A stretch of 64,000 nt of DNA from Strigamia acuminata (Eukaryota > Arthropoda > Chilopoda > Geophilomorpha > Linotaeniidae). Of this stretch, positions 1-11,383 are shown piece after piece. Both the position numbers and the translations under genes were made by a program. The notes beneath the pieces were generated by a model. It ran no database searches and was not told the DNA's origin. It saw only the letters and a list, made by a program, of their open reading frames with translations. Numbering within the stretch: the first letter of the stretch is position 1; each line of letters begins with the position of its first letter. The DNA is taken from assembly GCA_949358305.1 (NCBI GenBank), contig OX442324.1, forward strand, positions 8,219,601 through 8,283,600. Reading direction: 5' to 3'.

Positions 1-672
1 AAGAAGCTCGCCGATGTGAAACACAAATTAGAAGATTTGTACCAGGCTTTCCAACTCATACGATACTTACCACAAGAGTACCAATCGATCGTCCAAAGTA
101 TCTATAGATGGGAAGATATCAACTTCACTTTAGAGAAGGTCGAAGCAGAATTGGTCGCCGAAGAAGGGCGACTGGCACAGCAGCGAAGAGATTCAGGCCA
201 GGGGCCGATCATAGATGCTTTCAGCATGGGACCAAGCTCAACCAACTCTAAAAGTGGTGACAACTCGCCAAAATTCCAACAACAAGGAACCAACAACCGG
301 AATAATAGGGGAAATCAAAGCGGACAGAAGGGAGGACGATCGAATTATCGAGGAAACAAAAACACGAGAAGTTTTAGAGGGAATCCAACCGGATCATCAG
401 GACGGGGGCCGTGTTTTCGGTGCAACCAACCAGGACACTGGGCCAGAGATTGCACGGTGCAGCTCCCCCCAAACAACAATTTAAACACGAGCAGTGCGGA
501 AGAATTGGACGCCAATATGATGGATGTTGGCTTCCTGACCGAATTGGACAAGGAGGAGATGTTGCAGTGCAGTGCGGCCAACAATTGTTGGATATACGAC
601 ACCGGGGCCACTGGACATTTCTGTAAGGAAAAGGAACAATTCTTCAACTTTAAACAAACTACGGGTACAATC
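1..672 (+). pseudogene. Copia A Gag and protease N-terminus (5' part of split gag-pol)
   Basis: This is the C-terminal half of a copia Gag (UBN2-type capsid region, with the RYLPQEYQSIVQSIYRW segment) fused to the nucleocapsid and the first part of the protease. A CCHC zinc knuckle (CFRC...GHW...C) begins near 412, after a Gly/Asn/Arg-rich basic stretch typical of RNA-binding nucleocapsids. The protease active site reads IYDTGATGHF near 592-621. The frame is open to 672, where the LTR of element B begins. It enters from the left edge, so the true start codon is not visible. The stretch from 673 to the stop at 718-720 is LTR sequence, not native protein. Confidence 0.88.
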
Positions 673-1213
673 TGTGGGCGCAGAAAAACACCAAACAGGT
701 GTTGGAAGCGTGAAAAATGAGCCACGCACGTAGATTCTCGTGCGAGGTGCGCAGATACGCGCATTGGACGAACTCGACCCGAGTTTGGAGCAAAAACGAT
801 GCGTTTGCACTTATAGAGACGTGCAAACGAATTAAAGCAAGTAATATTACTAAAATATAATGTTTAATCAACTAAATACTCACTAAAAGATCCATTTCTT
901 GGATAAAATACAGGAAGACACACTTTTGCTGTGTGCAGACATCTTGGATTCGTCACTAGTGAACTCTAGTGGCGAAACCTTACAACGAACAAATATAAAA
1001 AGTATAGCAGATGCACGATACCCAAGACATAACCGAATATAAACATAAAAGCATCGTGCATTGTGTTATAAATACACAATAACACTGGAAATTAAAGGAA
1101 AGTAACCCAGGAAAAACAACCAAATGAAAATAAGTAATCATAACGTCCGAATAGCGTCATTACGCATCGAATACGTGCTAATAGAATGTCCGGAGTGGTT
1201 TCAAGGACCAACA
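673..1213 (-). repeat. 3' LTR of copia element B
   Basis: This 541-bp LTR has TG...CA ends. On the minus strand it is preceded by the purine tract GAAGGAGGGAAT (1214-1225), which abuts it and marks the plus-strand priming site. It is 99.6% identical by eye to the copy at 7076-7616. Confidence 0.95.
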
Positions 1214-1262
1214 ATTCCCTCCTTCGATGTGCAATGTCGATATAGAATGATCCGATGAAAGT

Positions 1263-4200
1263 TTATTTCGAGAAGAAGAAGATCCGAGATATCAAATTCC
1301 GAAGGCGCTCCGAACTGAGCCACTTTGTAAAAATGTCGGAAACGTTAATTTCACCCGGAATTTTGCGGAGTTCGAAACAGCCATTAATATGCCACTCACG
1401 AAGCCAATGAAACTTAACGCGGATATGCTTCGTTTTCGAGTTCTCGATGTCGTTGTTCGTGAACTGGATCGAGGCGAGGGCATCGGAGAAAATGATCGGT
1501 TTCGACAATCGGTTCAACGATGGAAAAACTCGATAGATACTGTCCAACCAGTATAACTCCCTAACGATTTCTACTAGTGCCACAAATTCGGCCTCCATAG
1601 TGGAACAGGCGACGCTGGTCTGCTTCTTGCAGCTCCAGCCAATTGGCACACTTCCGATGTAAACGATAAATCCCCCGAAGCTTCTCGATGTTGCGATGTC
1701 GGAGGCCCATGAGGCGTCGGTGTAACCCCAAAGTTGGCTCGACGTACATCTGGTAAGTTCGATCGAGAATTCGGCCGTGTTAGCCACATAACGGAGGACT
1801 TGGAGTAGGCATTTGATGTGGCTCCGGTCGTAACAGTTGTTAAACTGTGACAAATAAATTACCGAATACAAAATGTCGGGTCGGGTGCGCGAAGCGAGGA
1901 AAAGCAGAGATCCGACAAGTGATCGGTAAGGAAAATCCGGGAGGTCGGTGAGCGGTCCTTTGACTAACGTGGTCCCGGGTGTAACTGGGACTTTGATGAG
2001 GGCGTCGCATGTCACGTTGAACTTTTTCAAAAGTTTCTCGATGTAAGAGCGCTGTGACATAAAAACTCTTCCTTCTTTTCGGATGAATTCCACACCGAGC
2101 AATTTGGTTATCGGCCCGAGGTTGACGATGTCGAACTTACTGGAAATCAAAGCCAAAATACGGTCTCGGATATTCTCCGACGCGTAAAATACGACGATAT
2201 CGTCCACGTAGACCAACATGATGGCCGAATGTCCAAAAGCGTAAACGCAATTACAAGCCGGGAATTTCTGGAATCCGAGTTCGGTCAAAGTCTCATTTAA
2301 TTTCTGGTACCACATACGGCCCGATTGCCGTAATCCGTAGAGCGATTTCGTGAGTAACCAGACGTTGTCGGGCGACGTGCACGTGGCACCAGCGGGAATC
2401 CTCATGTAAATCTCGTGGTCGAGGTCGCCGTAAAGGTACGCGCACTTGACGTCGAGATGCATGTCCCTCCATCCTAGCAAAACGACCAGGAGGCAGAAAA
2501 AGAATCGGATGAGCACGAAGTTGACGACCGGGCTAAACACTTCATCGAAATCAACGCCCATTGTTTGGCGGAAACCTTGTGCGACGAGTCGGGCACGGTA
2601 GCGGTGAATTTTCCCGGTGGCATCCGATTTCAACCGAAAGATCCACTTACACTCGAGAATTGTCTTGTCCGGTGGTCGTGGAACTTCCTTGTAAATTTCG
2701 CGCTCTTTGAAAGTCGTGAGTTCCTCATCGATTGCCTCGGTCCACTTCGGTGCTTCCGGCAGCTTGACAGCTTCGGCGTACCTGGACGGCTCTCGGAAAC
2801 ACATGAGGACACGAGCAGGCGGTCGTAATTCCGGCAACTGATGTTCGAGGTTGCCGAAGAAGAAAATGTCGTCATCGTAAGGGAGTTGGTGAGCAATGCA
2901 ATATCTCTCGATGTCCCCTCTCGACCTTAAGCGGACACCGTGCTCCGGATAATAATAAACGTCGACTTTAACTCTTCCAGGCGTTTGGTCTTTCCGGAGA
3001 TGCTCTTCTCTCCTCCATCCGCTGAAGGGCGTATCTCCACCGATGAAACGATAAGGGCAGTGAAGAGCACGTAACGGAGCGAGAGGCGGTGGAGGTGATG
3101 CAGCGGCTGCTGATAAGGCGGCTGTCCGGTCGAGGAGATCGTCGAGGATGTCATCGAGCGGATCATTCGCAATGTCGTGGTCAGACTCCAGTGCAGGATA
3201 GTGTTCGTCGAAGTGTTCAGAATTGCGTTCGTCGAACTGTTCGGAATCACGTTCGCCTAACTGTTCGTAATCGCGTTCACTGCCGCTGGCGTCAGGGGTA
3301 CGAGGTCGGTGATCCACTGACCGGCGCAATCTCCTCCGAGGACGATAAAGTGGGAGCGGTGGGTCTGGTGTAATGTCCAGGCCAGCATCGATTTGCGTGT
3401 CATCAGCAAATAAATCAGGAGGAGGCAGTTCCTCTGCGATGTCGTCTTCGGTGTGCTCGAAGACAGAGCGAAACGAAGCGATGGATGATGCGCCTGATGG
3501 TCCCCGACGACGGAATTCATCATCGTCGTTGGACGTTTCATCGTCGGAATCACGGCGGTGACGGGGCCACGAGGTGGACGGATAGGCGCCATCGTCAAAT
3601 GTGACACGAGACGGTGTAGTGCCGCGGGAGGGCTCCTCCATGGTCGGAGTATTGTCGTTAGGATCCGGAACGTAAAACGGTGAGCGTTTGAAGTTCTGTC
3701 GTTCATCGATTTGGACATGAACGGATTCCGTGACGGTGTTCGTGGCCGGATTCCAAACTCGGTAACTGCGGGTGTTGGAAGCATAACCCACGAGAAAACC
3801 TTCCCACGCTCGCGGATCCATCTTGTTGCGTCCGGGCGCGGTGAAATGCACCCAGCATTTAGAACCGATTTTTCGGAAATGTTTAACGGAGAGACCGCGT
3901 TGGCGCCACAAAACATATGGGACTTCGCCGTTGAGTTTCGAATGCGGGCTCCGGTTCTTAATGTACGCGAAAGTTACCGCAAGTTCGGCCCAAAGTGTAT
4001 GCGGAAAACCGGCTTCGGGAGTAACAGAGCGAAGAAAATCGCCCATTGTCCGGTTCAGGCGTTCGGCGACTCCGTTCATTTGCGGGCTCTGGGGATTGGT
4101 CCGTTGTGCGACAATACCTTTGTCAGCAAGATAACGCTCAAAGTTCTTGGAAACAAATTCGCCGCCTCCATCGGTACGAATTGTTTTGACACGTGAATCC

Positions 4201-6329
4201 GTAATGCGTTCGACGCGAGAAACAAAGTCTTTGAAAGTTGCGAAGACGTCGGATTTACGGGCTATCGGAAAAATCCAAGAATATCGGGTCGCATCATCAA
4301 CAACGGAGAAAGCATAATTAGCGCCGCCAATCGAAGTCAATCTCGAGTGGCCCCAAACGTCCATGTGCAACAGTTCTAACGGTTTGGTCGTCGAAGGCGC
4401 GGAAATAGGTTTATGCGAGGCACGTGTGGATTTAGCAATGCGACACGTGTTGCAGGAAAGTTCTTGTCGAACTGCAGCCGGATCGAGTCCATAAACCTGG
4501 GAATTGGCTGCCAATGTCCGCATGGCTTCGGTATGGAGGTGGCCCAATCTGGCATGCCACAATCCCGTAGCGTCCGCAACGTTGGCACTCACAGTCTTGA
4601 CCGCTCTAGGGACAGGAGGTGCCTTCGATTTGGCAGCTGGAGGAGGAGGAGATGTCAGGACGTTGGAATACATCCGGATCTGTTGTGGCTGAGATCCGGG
4701 AACAGGGGTAGGAATAATCGGGAAAGGAGTGGGCACGAGTAAGGTGTTGGGAGAAATAGGTAAACGGAAGTCGGTTATTTGAGCAGTCGGCGTCTTTCTT
4801 GACTTTGTCGCAGGTAGTGCGGGAAAATCTTCCTCTTTTGTAACGAGGGTCACCGGCGCGGTGGTCGGAGGCAGCGACGAAATGGGCGGCGTGCTCGAAA
4901 CAGCGGTCGGCAACGCGAACGGCGAAATGAGTCCATCCACGAAGTAAAGTCCCGACTTTTGCTTCGCCCGAAGAACACTTTGTTTGATGTCCGTCCCATA
5001 AGTGTGCAACTCCGAATTATAAATGTGGATGTGATGACCACATTTGTCAATCCGCGAAACCGAAATTAAGTTGGCGCCGAAGTCGGGTGCGTATAAAACG
5101 TCACGCAGAAGAACCGTGCATTTGCAGCCATCGATGAGTGACTTGACTGGAACGTTTCCCTTTCCGGTGACTTTGGAGTTCCCTTGTCCTAATTCGATGT
5201 TAAAAGGGACAACATCGACAAAGTCCAAAAACCATGACTTCACGTGGGAAACGTGGTCGGTGGCGCCGCAATCGACAATCCACTCGTGGGATTGGAGAAA
5301 ATGCACAGTTGGGACTTCGATAACAGGCGATGCGGACAGGAGGTATGCAGCGTCTCGGCGCGGTCGTGAAGACTCGCGAAACTGTCCCTGTTGCTGTTGG
5401 TTCGGGTTCGGGTTCTGATTCGATCCTCTATTCCGGCGCTTACTCTTGCTGCGGGACCGAGTCTGAAGCGTGGCCACCGGTTGCTGACCTTTTGCTTGTC
5501 TGCGAGGTAGCTGGCACTTGTTGGCGTAGTGTCCAAGCTGATCGCAATTAAAGCAACGGACTTGTTCAAGCGGGCGCGGAGGTCGCGATTGATTACGTCC
5601 GCGTTGTCCAGTGGCGTAAGCGGAGGGGTTCAAAGAATTCCGGTTTGAATGCGATTTCAAACGAAGATACTCTGACAGCAACTGATCGGAGACCTTTTCC
5701 GGTGTAAACTCCACTAACGGCCAATGGTAGATGGAGAACGTTGCTTGGTCGTATTCGGCCGGGAGAAAGTCTAGATATTGGTAAGCGTGGTGTCGAGGGA
5801 GAATGTCTTCACCAACATCTGAAAGCTGGCGGACCATGAGGTCAACGCGGCTGAGGAAATCGGCCATCTCTTCGCCGGGCTCCAACTTGAGCTGGAGGAA
5901 CTCACGGCGCATCGCCGCTTGGCGGGCAAGAGAGCTGGGGGCGTAGATCTTCGCCAATATGTCCCACGCCTGTTTTGGGGTGGTACATCTATCGAGGGCC
6001 GATTGCTTCGCCTGCGAGACGTGGCAATAAATGGTGCCCAATGCTCGGGCTTTCCTACGTTGCCATTTCCGCCAAACGTCCTCGTCAACATCGGCCTTGA
6101 CCAACTCCTCGGTTTCTGTCACGTGGTGCCATACACCTTCGGACATCAGTAGCATTTTGATTGCCCGGTGCCAATGTTCGTAATTTCCGGTTACGAGGAT
6201 CGGCACTCGACCCGACGATTGAGCAGTGGCTTTCTGCATCGCGGTGTGAAGGAAGAGAAAAAGTAGCACAATCGATGCACAGAGCACGCACAAATGAAGC
6301 ACAAAACACTCGAAGCACTTTCGATGCAC
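1263..6329 (-). CDS. Copia B Gag-Pol polyprotein (1688 aa)
   Basis: This single frame encodes all copia proteins in the order Gag, protease, integrase, RT, RNase H. The UBN2-type Gag is followed by a CCHC knuckle (CFNC...GHY...C) at residue 259. The protease motif reads VDCGATDH at residue 353, with Cys where Ser or Thr is usual. The integrase has an HHCC finger and an exact D,D(35)E set at residues 657 (HMDVWG), 720 (RTDGGGEF) and 756 (NGVAERL). The RT box YVDD is at 1374. The RNase H has a DASW motif, and the tail motif SKTKHIRVKFHW is present. The first 30 residues form a Cys/Leu-rich hydrophobic stretch before a second Met (codon 6237-6239), from which the usual Gag sequence starts. The true start may therefore be Met31. 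No stops or frameshifts interrupt it. Confidence 0.95.
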   Translation of the reverse strand: MHRKCFECFVLHLCVLCASIVLLFLFLHTAMQKATAQSSGRVPILVTGNYEHWHRAIKMLLMSEGVWHHVTETEELVKADVDEDVWRKWQRRKARALGTIYCHVSQAKQSALDRCTTPKQAWDILAKIYAPSSLARQAAMRREFLQLKLEPGEEMADFLSRVDLMVRQLSDVGEDILPRHHAYQYLDFLPAEYDQATFSIYHWPLVEFTPEKVSDQLLSEYLRLKSHSNRNSLNPSAYATGQRGRNQSRPPRPLEQVRCFNCDQLGHYANKCQLPRRQAKGQQPVATLQTRSRSKSKRRNRGSNQNPNPNQQQQGQFRESSRPRRDAAYLLSASPVIEVPTVHFLQSHEWIVDCGATDHVSHVKSWFLDFVDVVPFNIELGQGNSKVTGKGNVPVKSLIDGCKCTVLLRDVLYAPDFGANLISVSRIDKCGHHIHIYNSELHTYGTDIKQSVLRAKQKSGLYFVDGLISPFALPTAVSSTPPISSLPPTTAPVTLVTKEEDFPALPATKSRKTPTAQITDFRLPISPNTLLVPTPFPIIPTPVPGSQPQQIRMYSNVLTSPPPPAAKSKAPPVPRAVKTVSANVADATGLWHARLGHLHTEAMRTLAANSQVYGLDPAAVRQELSCNTCRIAKSTRASHKPISAPSTTKPLELLHMDVWGHSRLTSIGGANYAFSVVDDATRYSWIFPIARKSDVFATFKDFVSRVERITDSRVKTIRTDGGGEFVSKNFERYLADKGIVAQRTNPQSPQMNGVAERLNRTMGDFLRSVTPEAGFPHTLWAELAVTFAYIKNRSPHSKLNGEVPYVLWRQRGLSVKHFRKIGSKCWVHFTAPGRNKMDPRAWEGFLVGYASNTRSYRVWNPATNTVTESVHVQIDERQNFKRSPFYVPDPNDNTPTMEEPSRGTTPSRVTFDDGAYPSTSWPRHRRDSDDETSNDDDEFRRRGPSGASSIASFRSVFEHTEDDIAEELPPPDLFADDTQIDAGLDITPDPPLPLYRPRRRLRRSVDHRPRTPDASGSERDYEQLGERDSEQFDERNSEHFDEHYPALESDHDIANDPLDDILDDLLDRTAALSAAAASPPPPLAPLRALHCPYRFIGGDTPFSGWRREEHLRKDQTPGRVKVDVYYYPEHGVRLRSRGDIERYCIAHQLPYDDDIFFFGNLEHQLPELRPPARVLMCFREPSRYAEAVKLPEAPKWTEAIDEELTTFKEREIYKEVPRPPDKTILECKWIFRLKSDATGKIHRYRARLVAQGFRQTMGVDFDEVFSPVVNFVLIRFFFCLLVVLLGWRDMHLDVKCAYLYGDLDHEIYMRIPAGATCTSPDNVWLLTKSLYGLRQSGRMWYQKLNETLTELGFQKFPACNCVYAFGHSAIMLVYVDDIVVFYASENIRDRILALISSKFDIVNLGPITKLLGVEFIRKEGRVFMSQRSYIEKLLKKFNVTCDALIKVPVTPGTTLVKGPLTDLPDFPYRSLVGSLLFLASRTRPDILYSVIYLSQFNNCYDRSHIKCLLQVLRYVANTAEFSIELTRCTSSQLWGYTDASWASDIATSRSFGGFIVYIGSVPIGWSCKKQTSVACSTMEAEFVALVEIVRELYWLDSIYRVFPSLNRLSKPIIFSDALASIQFTNNDIENSKTKHIRVKFHWLREWHINGCFELRKIPGEINVSDIFTKWLSSERLRNLISRIFFFSK

Positions 6330-7075
6330 GCACTAACGGTGTTCGAGGCGGAAAACCTAGACGGGGCGATTCCTTCTGAAGGAATCAAACAGCTTTCGGT
6401 TGCCAGTCTGAGAGGGTCCGTCCGACTACCTGGAGCCGCGGGAAACCTCACTTGTACCACGACAAGCACAACCGAAAAATACAACAGCGCTTGCCCGGAT
6501 TCGGACGAAGGGCGCCGAGGATTCTAATTGTCCCACCAAAAACTTAAACAATATCTTAACTTAACAAAGGAAATTGCGAAAGAAGGCGAAAAAGATGAAT
6601 CTTGTTGTGTGTAAACACACAACCTCGTGCGATAAGAAAACACGGGCGTGATTTTATCGAAAAATCACCGAAAAACGCTAATTCGGATTCGAAAAACCCG
6701 AATTCTTCTCGTAAAACGAGGCTCTTCAGTGCAAAATAATAGATCGACGATACTGTATACACGCCGGGGTGTATACAGCGGGATTCGACCCGTTTCTGGA
6801 CGGCAAACGTCGTAAAATCGTCGAATTTGCCGAAAATCAGCGATTTTGGCCCAAAATCGTCGCATAGAAGGAACCAACGGTGCGACGTCGAATGTACGTC
6901 GTAGCTACTGTACACAGCGTCCTGTGCACAGCAGTGATGCAAGACAAATCGCCGCAGATCGTCGGAAACCTAAAAATAAATAAAAGCGCAAAATCTTCAC
7001 GAAAATCGTGAAAATTTCGCGAATTACGACGAAAAAAGGTGTCAAACAGATCGTTTGCAGACCTCTGCTACCAAT
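6330..7075 (-). other. 5' leader and primer-binding site of copia B
   Basis: This is the untranslated leader between the 5' LTR and gag. The primer-binding site TGGTAGCAGAGG (7062-7073, minus strand) is complementary to the 3' end of animal initiator tRNA-Met and starts two bases inside the LTR. The leader has two consecutive hairpins (6680-6704 and 6708-6720) that recur in relic E. It also has an 18-base segment (6340-6357) shared exactly with the leader of element C. I see no convincing protein-coding frame in it. Confidence 0.8.
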
Positions 7076-7616
7076 TGTGGGCGCAGAAAAACACCAAACA
7101 GGTGTTGGAAGCGTGAAAAATGAGCCACGCACGTAGATTCTCGTGCGAGGTGCGCAGATACGCGCATTGGACGAACTCGACCCGAGTTCGGAGCAAAAAC
7201 GATGCGTTTGCACTTATAGAGACGTGCAAACGAATTAAAGCAAGTAATATTACTAAAATATAATGTTTAATCAACTAAATACTCACTAAAATATCCATTT
7301 CTTGGATAAAATACAGGAAGACACACTTTTGCTGTGTGCAGACATCTTGGATTCGTCACTAGTGAACTCTAGTGGCGAAACCTTACAACGAACAAATATA
7401 AAAAGTATAGCAGATGCACGATACCCAAGACATAACCGAATATAAACATAAAAGCATCGTGCATTGTGTTATAAATACACAATAACACTGGAAATTAAAG
7501 GAAAGTAACCCAGGAAAAACAACCAAATGAAAATAAGTAATCATAACGTCCGAATAGCGTCATTACGCATCGAATACGTGCTAATAGAATGTCCGGAGTG
7601 GTTTCAAGGACCAACA
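7076..7616 (-). repeat. 5' LTR of copia element B
   Basis: This 541-bp LTR with TG...CA ends pairs with 673-1213 and is followed on the right by the CAATC target duplication at 7617-7621. It should carry the element's promoter, reading leftwards. Confidence 0.95.
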
Positions 7617-7621
7617 CAATC

Positions 7622-10600
7622 AGCCAAACAGACAAAAAGACATTAATTCAAATACAAGGAGTTGGTGATGTCTGCGTGATGTGTGTTGTGGGAAAGGAAA
7701 CGATTCCGATAACCTTAAAGAAGGTTTATTACGCGCCGGATTTGAGACGAAACTTGATGTCGGGGCCGTGCATCGATGAAGCGAGGTGCAAAGTTGCAAT
7801 AGGCTCTGGAATTGTCAAAATTTACGATCCGCAGTGGCGAAGACAACTAATGCAAGCGGAGAAAAGGGATAGACTTTATTATATCAAGACAAGTGACCAG
7901 AAACCCGATATTGAGAAGTTGAAACAGAAGCAAAACAGGAAAGTAAATGTTGGCGAACAGCAAACACAACCGTTAACTCCACCAACTAAAACTACATCCA
8001 ATCCAGAAGAAGCAAGGCTTTGGCACGAGCGATTAGGACACATTCACTTCCCTAGTGTACAAGCGATGAGCAAAGGGGATGCGGTAATTGGATCGCCCAC
8101 TTTGAATGTGCCAATAACTCAATGCGACGTGTGCGACCTGGCCAAGAAGAAATCAGTTTCTCACAAGTCCATTCCAGGAATAAGATCAAAGCAACCTCTG
8201 GAACTATTGCATATGGATGTATGCGGAGCTTTTTCAACCGAAACGCTTTCACGAAACAAGTATTTCCTCACCATTACCGATGACTACTCGCGTTATTCAT
8301 CAGTTTATCTTATGAAGAGGAAAGATGAAGTGTTCGACTTGTTTTGTAAACATGCGAAACGCATAGAGCGACTGCTTGGGAAGCAGATTCTCGCAATTAG
8401 AACAAATAACGGAATGGAATTCTGTTCTAACAAGTTTGGACAATATTTGGGACAACAAGGAATTGCCCACGAGCGGACCAACGCGTACACACCTGCCCAG
8501 AACGGCGTTTCTGAGAGATTAAACCAGACTTTGGCAAATGGGATGCGAGCCCTTATTTATGATGCGCAGTTGGAACACCGATTTTGGGGTGAAGCAATCC
8601 TCACTTTCAACTATCTTAGGAATAGAATCGCCAAACTGAACTCGAACAAGACACCCATGGAATTGTATTATGGTCGAAAACCATCGCTTCGACATTTGAG
8701 AAAATTTGGGAGTTTGTGCTTCGTACAGAAGAGGATTCGAGATGGCAAGATAGATAACAAAGGAATATATGGAATCATGCTGGGATATTCAAGGATCACA
8801 AAAGGATATCGAATATGGCTGCCAGAATTTTCCAAAGTGATCGAGACCAGCGACGTTAAATTTGTGGAAAGCAAGCGCAGAGTTGAAGGCGTGCTGGGCC
8901 TACCGGAAAAATATACCACTTATATTGACAATTTAAACGACAACATAGAAAATGAGGATCGTCAATATTATTCTGACGAAGATATCAGGCCACCACTACC
9001 GCCACCACAACCAATCAAGAAGAAAGAGCCTCAACAACAAGAACAGCCTGAAGTGAAGCTCAAATTTAGATTGCCAAATGCAAAATTGCAAACAAGACTT
9101 CCTGAAGTTAAACCCAACATACCAGGAGCTGAAACAAGAGTCGAGTTGCAAGACAACTTACCACAACCCGGCGGAGGTATTTTGAATCCAGTTCCAACTA
9201 TACCTGCGCTAGTTTGGAGAAAAACCGAAAAGACAAGACCTACTGGACACAAAGACTATGAGTATACGATCGTGGGATACGATAAACCGAAGTTACGCTC
9301 AATACCAGACGTCAAACGTTATTGTGCCGATCACAACCTTTGCGTTCCAGAACATCTCTTTAAAGACAAAAGAAAGAAGAAGCCTTCTGAGTCAAATGTA
9401 ACGACGGATGATTTCGATCTGGACATTGATGAACTAACTCTCAGTTTTGAAGCGAATCATCTCGAAGTTTACATTCCTACTCGCTTTGAACAAATAGCCA
9501 ATTTACCGGAAAAGAAGGAATGGAATCAAGCGATGCATGATGAAATAGATACGATGCATGAACGAGAAGTGTGGGAATTGGTTCCACCACCATCCGACAC
9601 CAAGATAATAGGATGCAAGTGGATCTATACAGTCAAACAGAACGACAAACTGGAGATTGCACGATACAAAGCAAGACTTGTAGCACAAGGCTTTTCGCAA
9701 GTCTATGGCGAGTCGTACAAAGAAACTTTTTCACCTGTGGTCGACTTCTCCATAGTACGCTTCATGTTTACGCTATTAGTATGCATGCTGAAATGGTCCT
9801 ACGTCCAGGCTGATGTTAAATGCGCGTATCTTTACGCAAAGCTGCATAAGACTATATATATGCGCCAACCAAAGGGATTTGTCTGCCCAGGCAAAGAGAA
9901 CTACGTTTGCAGACTCCTGCGTGCAATATATGGACTACATCAATCGGGACGAGAATGGGGAATAGAATTAGAAGACACCCTTTTAAAGCTTGGACTGCAA
10001 CATGTCAACTGGTGCAATTGCGTCTACAAGTACGGAAATACTGCGTATTTAATCGTGTACGTCGATGACATCGTTGTATTTGGCAAGAAGTATGAAGACG
10101 CTATACACGTGCTTGACATGATCAAAACACAATTTGATTTGGTCATCTTAGGACAGACCAGAAAGTTACTCGGAGTCGAATTCTATCCCTACGGACAACA
10201 AATGGTTTTACATCAAAAATCGTATGTTAACAAAGTCATACTGAAATTCGAGGACCATTTGAAATTGGTGAAGATAAGGTCGCAGCCAATGATAAAGTCA
10301 ACCATCCTCACAAAGCAACAATGTCCGAGTACGATTGAAGATTTTAAAGTCATGGAACGAATACCATACAGGAATCTGCTTGGATGTTTAGCATTCATTA
10401 GTTCGAGGACAAGACCCGATATCACCTATGCTGTCAATATCTTGAGTCAATTCCAGTCCAATCCAGGATGGGACCATTGGATCGCATTGCTGGATTTACT
10501 CAGCTATCTGAGAACGACCAGGAATTTTGGACTAATGTTATTTCCGAATGATCGAGTCGAAGTCGTTGCCTACAGTGACTCCGACTATGCAAATAACCGG

Positions 10601-11033
10601 GACGACAGAATTTCCGTTGGAGGAACTCTGGTAACACTGGGAAGTTCACCCATTTACTGGAGAACCTTCAAACAACGAAACGTCACATTATCGACAATGG
10701 AAGCGGAGTATGTAGCCCTTACTGAAACTGTCAAGGACTACATATGGATTGTGCGAGTTCTTTATGAAATTGTTCCCGAGTTGGCAGATGAATTTCATCA
10801 CCACGTTTTGTGTGATAATATCTCGACGGTCGAATGTGGAAAATCGAAAGACTAAACACATAGATGTGCGGTATCACTTTATTTGGGAGCTTGTAAGGAG
10901 AGATAATCTTCAAATCACACATGTAGGGACAAAATGTAACTATGCGGATATCTTTACGAAATCCGTTGACAAAAACAATCTTGTACATTTTTGTAACCGT
11001 TTCCTAGTTGATTTAAGTATTTTAAGTGCTTGA
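7622..11033 (+). pseudogene. Copia A protease C-terminus, integrase, RT and RNase H (3' part of split gag-pol)
   Basis: This continues the frame that element B broke. The integrase has an HHCC finger (WHERLGHIH ... CDVCDLAKK), a first Asp in LHMDVCG and a Glu in NGVSERLNQ. The second catalytic Asp is replaced: near 8398-8415 it reads RTNNGMEF instead of RTDNG, which should abolish strand transfer. The RT is complete with YVDD near 10057-10068. The RNase H begins YSDSDYAN and is frameshifted near 10830-10850: one frame ends at 10855, while the matching ENRKTKHIDVRYHF tail continues in another frame to a stop at 11031-11033. The frame upstream of 7622 in this copy is LTR sequence of B. Confidence 0.9.
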
Positions 11034-11049
11034 CAATACGGGGGCCGAT

Positions 11050-11383
11050 TGTTAGAATAGTATATGTTATTACCAATCATTATATATGTATTCTTATAAC
11101 GTATTGTCAAAGCAATAACGCTTTCTATATTTATGTGACCATTTGTTTCTGTCTGCAATTAACTGCGTCAATTGCGACAGCTTTGTTTACAAAAGTGTTT
11201 GTATTCTCTGCCAGAAGGTGGCGTCGTATACCTGATGGCAAGTCACATGACTACCTGAATAAATTCACTCTATGTTTGATTTCTCACCTGCAAACACCTG
11301 GGACATTTATTTCACAACTAGTTTATTCCATACCACTGCATTTCTATGCACTCAGAAGTGATTTCAACACGAAATCAACAACA
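11050..11383 (+). repeat. 3' LTR of copia element A (right end approximate)
   Basis: A purine tract (ACGGGGGCCGA, ending 11048) is followed by TGTTAGAATAG at 11050, the usual arrangement for the start of a 3' LTR. The right end is uncertain because the 5' copy is outside the window. I place it at a CAACA end near 11380-11383, just before sequence that matches the leader of relic E. Confidence 0.55.

Larger units (their letters stand above)
673..7616 (-). mobile_element. Copia element B, full length, inserted in element A
   Basis: This is a complete Ty1/copia element of 6,944 bp on the minus strand. The 541-bp LTRs at 673-1213 and 7076-7616 run TG...CA and differ at two sites by eye (near 762 and 889 of the left copy). 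The target duplication CAATC flanks it. A primer-binding site matching the 3' end of initiator tRNA-Met lies just inside the 5' LTR, and a purine tract abuts the 3' LTR. One uninterrupted Gag-Pol frame lies between. The near-identical LTRs and open frame indicate recent insertion and possible autonomy. Confidence 0.96.
1..11383 (+). mobile_element. Copia element A, interrupted by element B, 5' end outside window
   Basis: This is a Ty1/copia-type LTR retrotransposon on the plus strand. Its Gag and the start of its protease occupy 1-672. The reading continues after element B at 7622 with integrase, reverse transcriptase and RNase H, and a purine tract and 3' LTR follow at 11033-11383. The 5-bp sequence CAATC is duplicated on both sides of B (668-672 and 7617-7621), so the two halves were one element. 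The 5' LTR and leader lie left of the window. The element is dead: B splits it, one catalytic integrase residue is changed, and RNase H is frameshifted. Confidence 0.88.
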
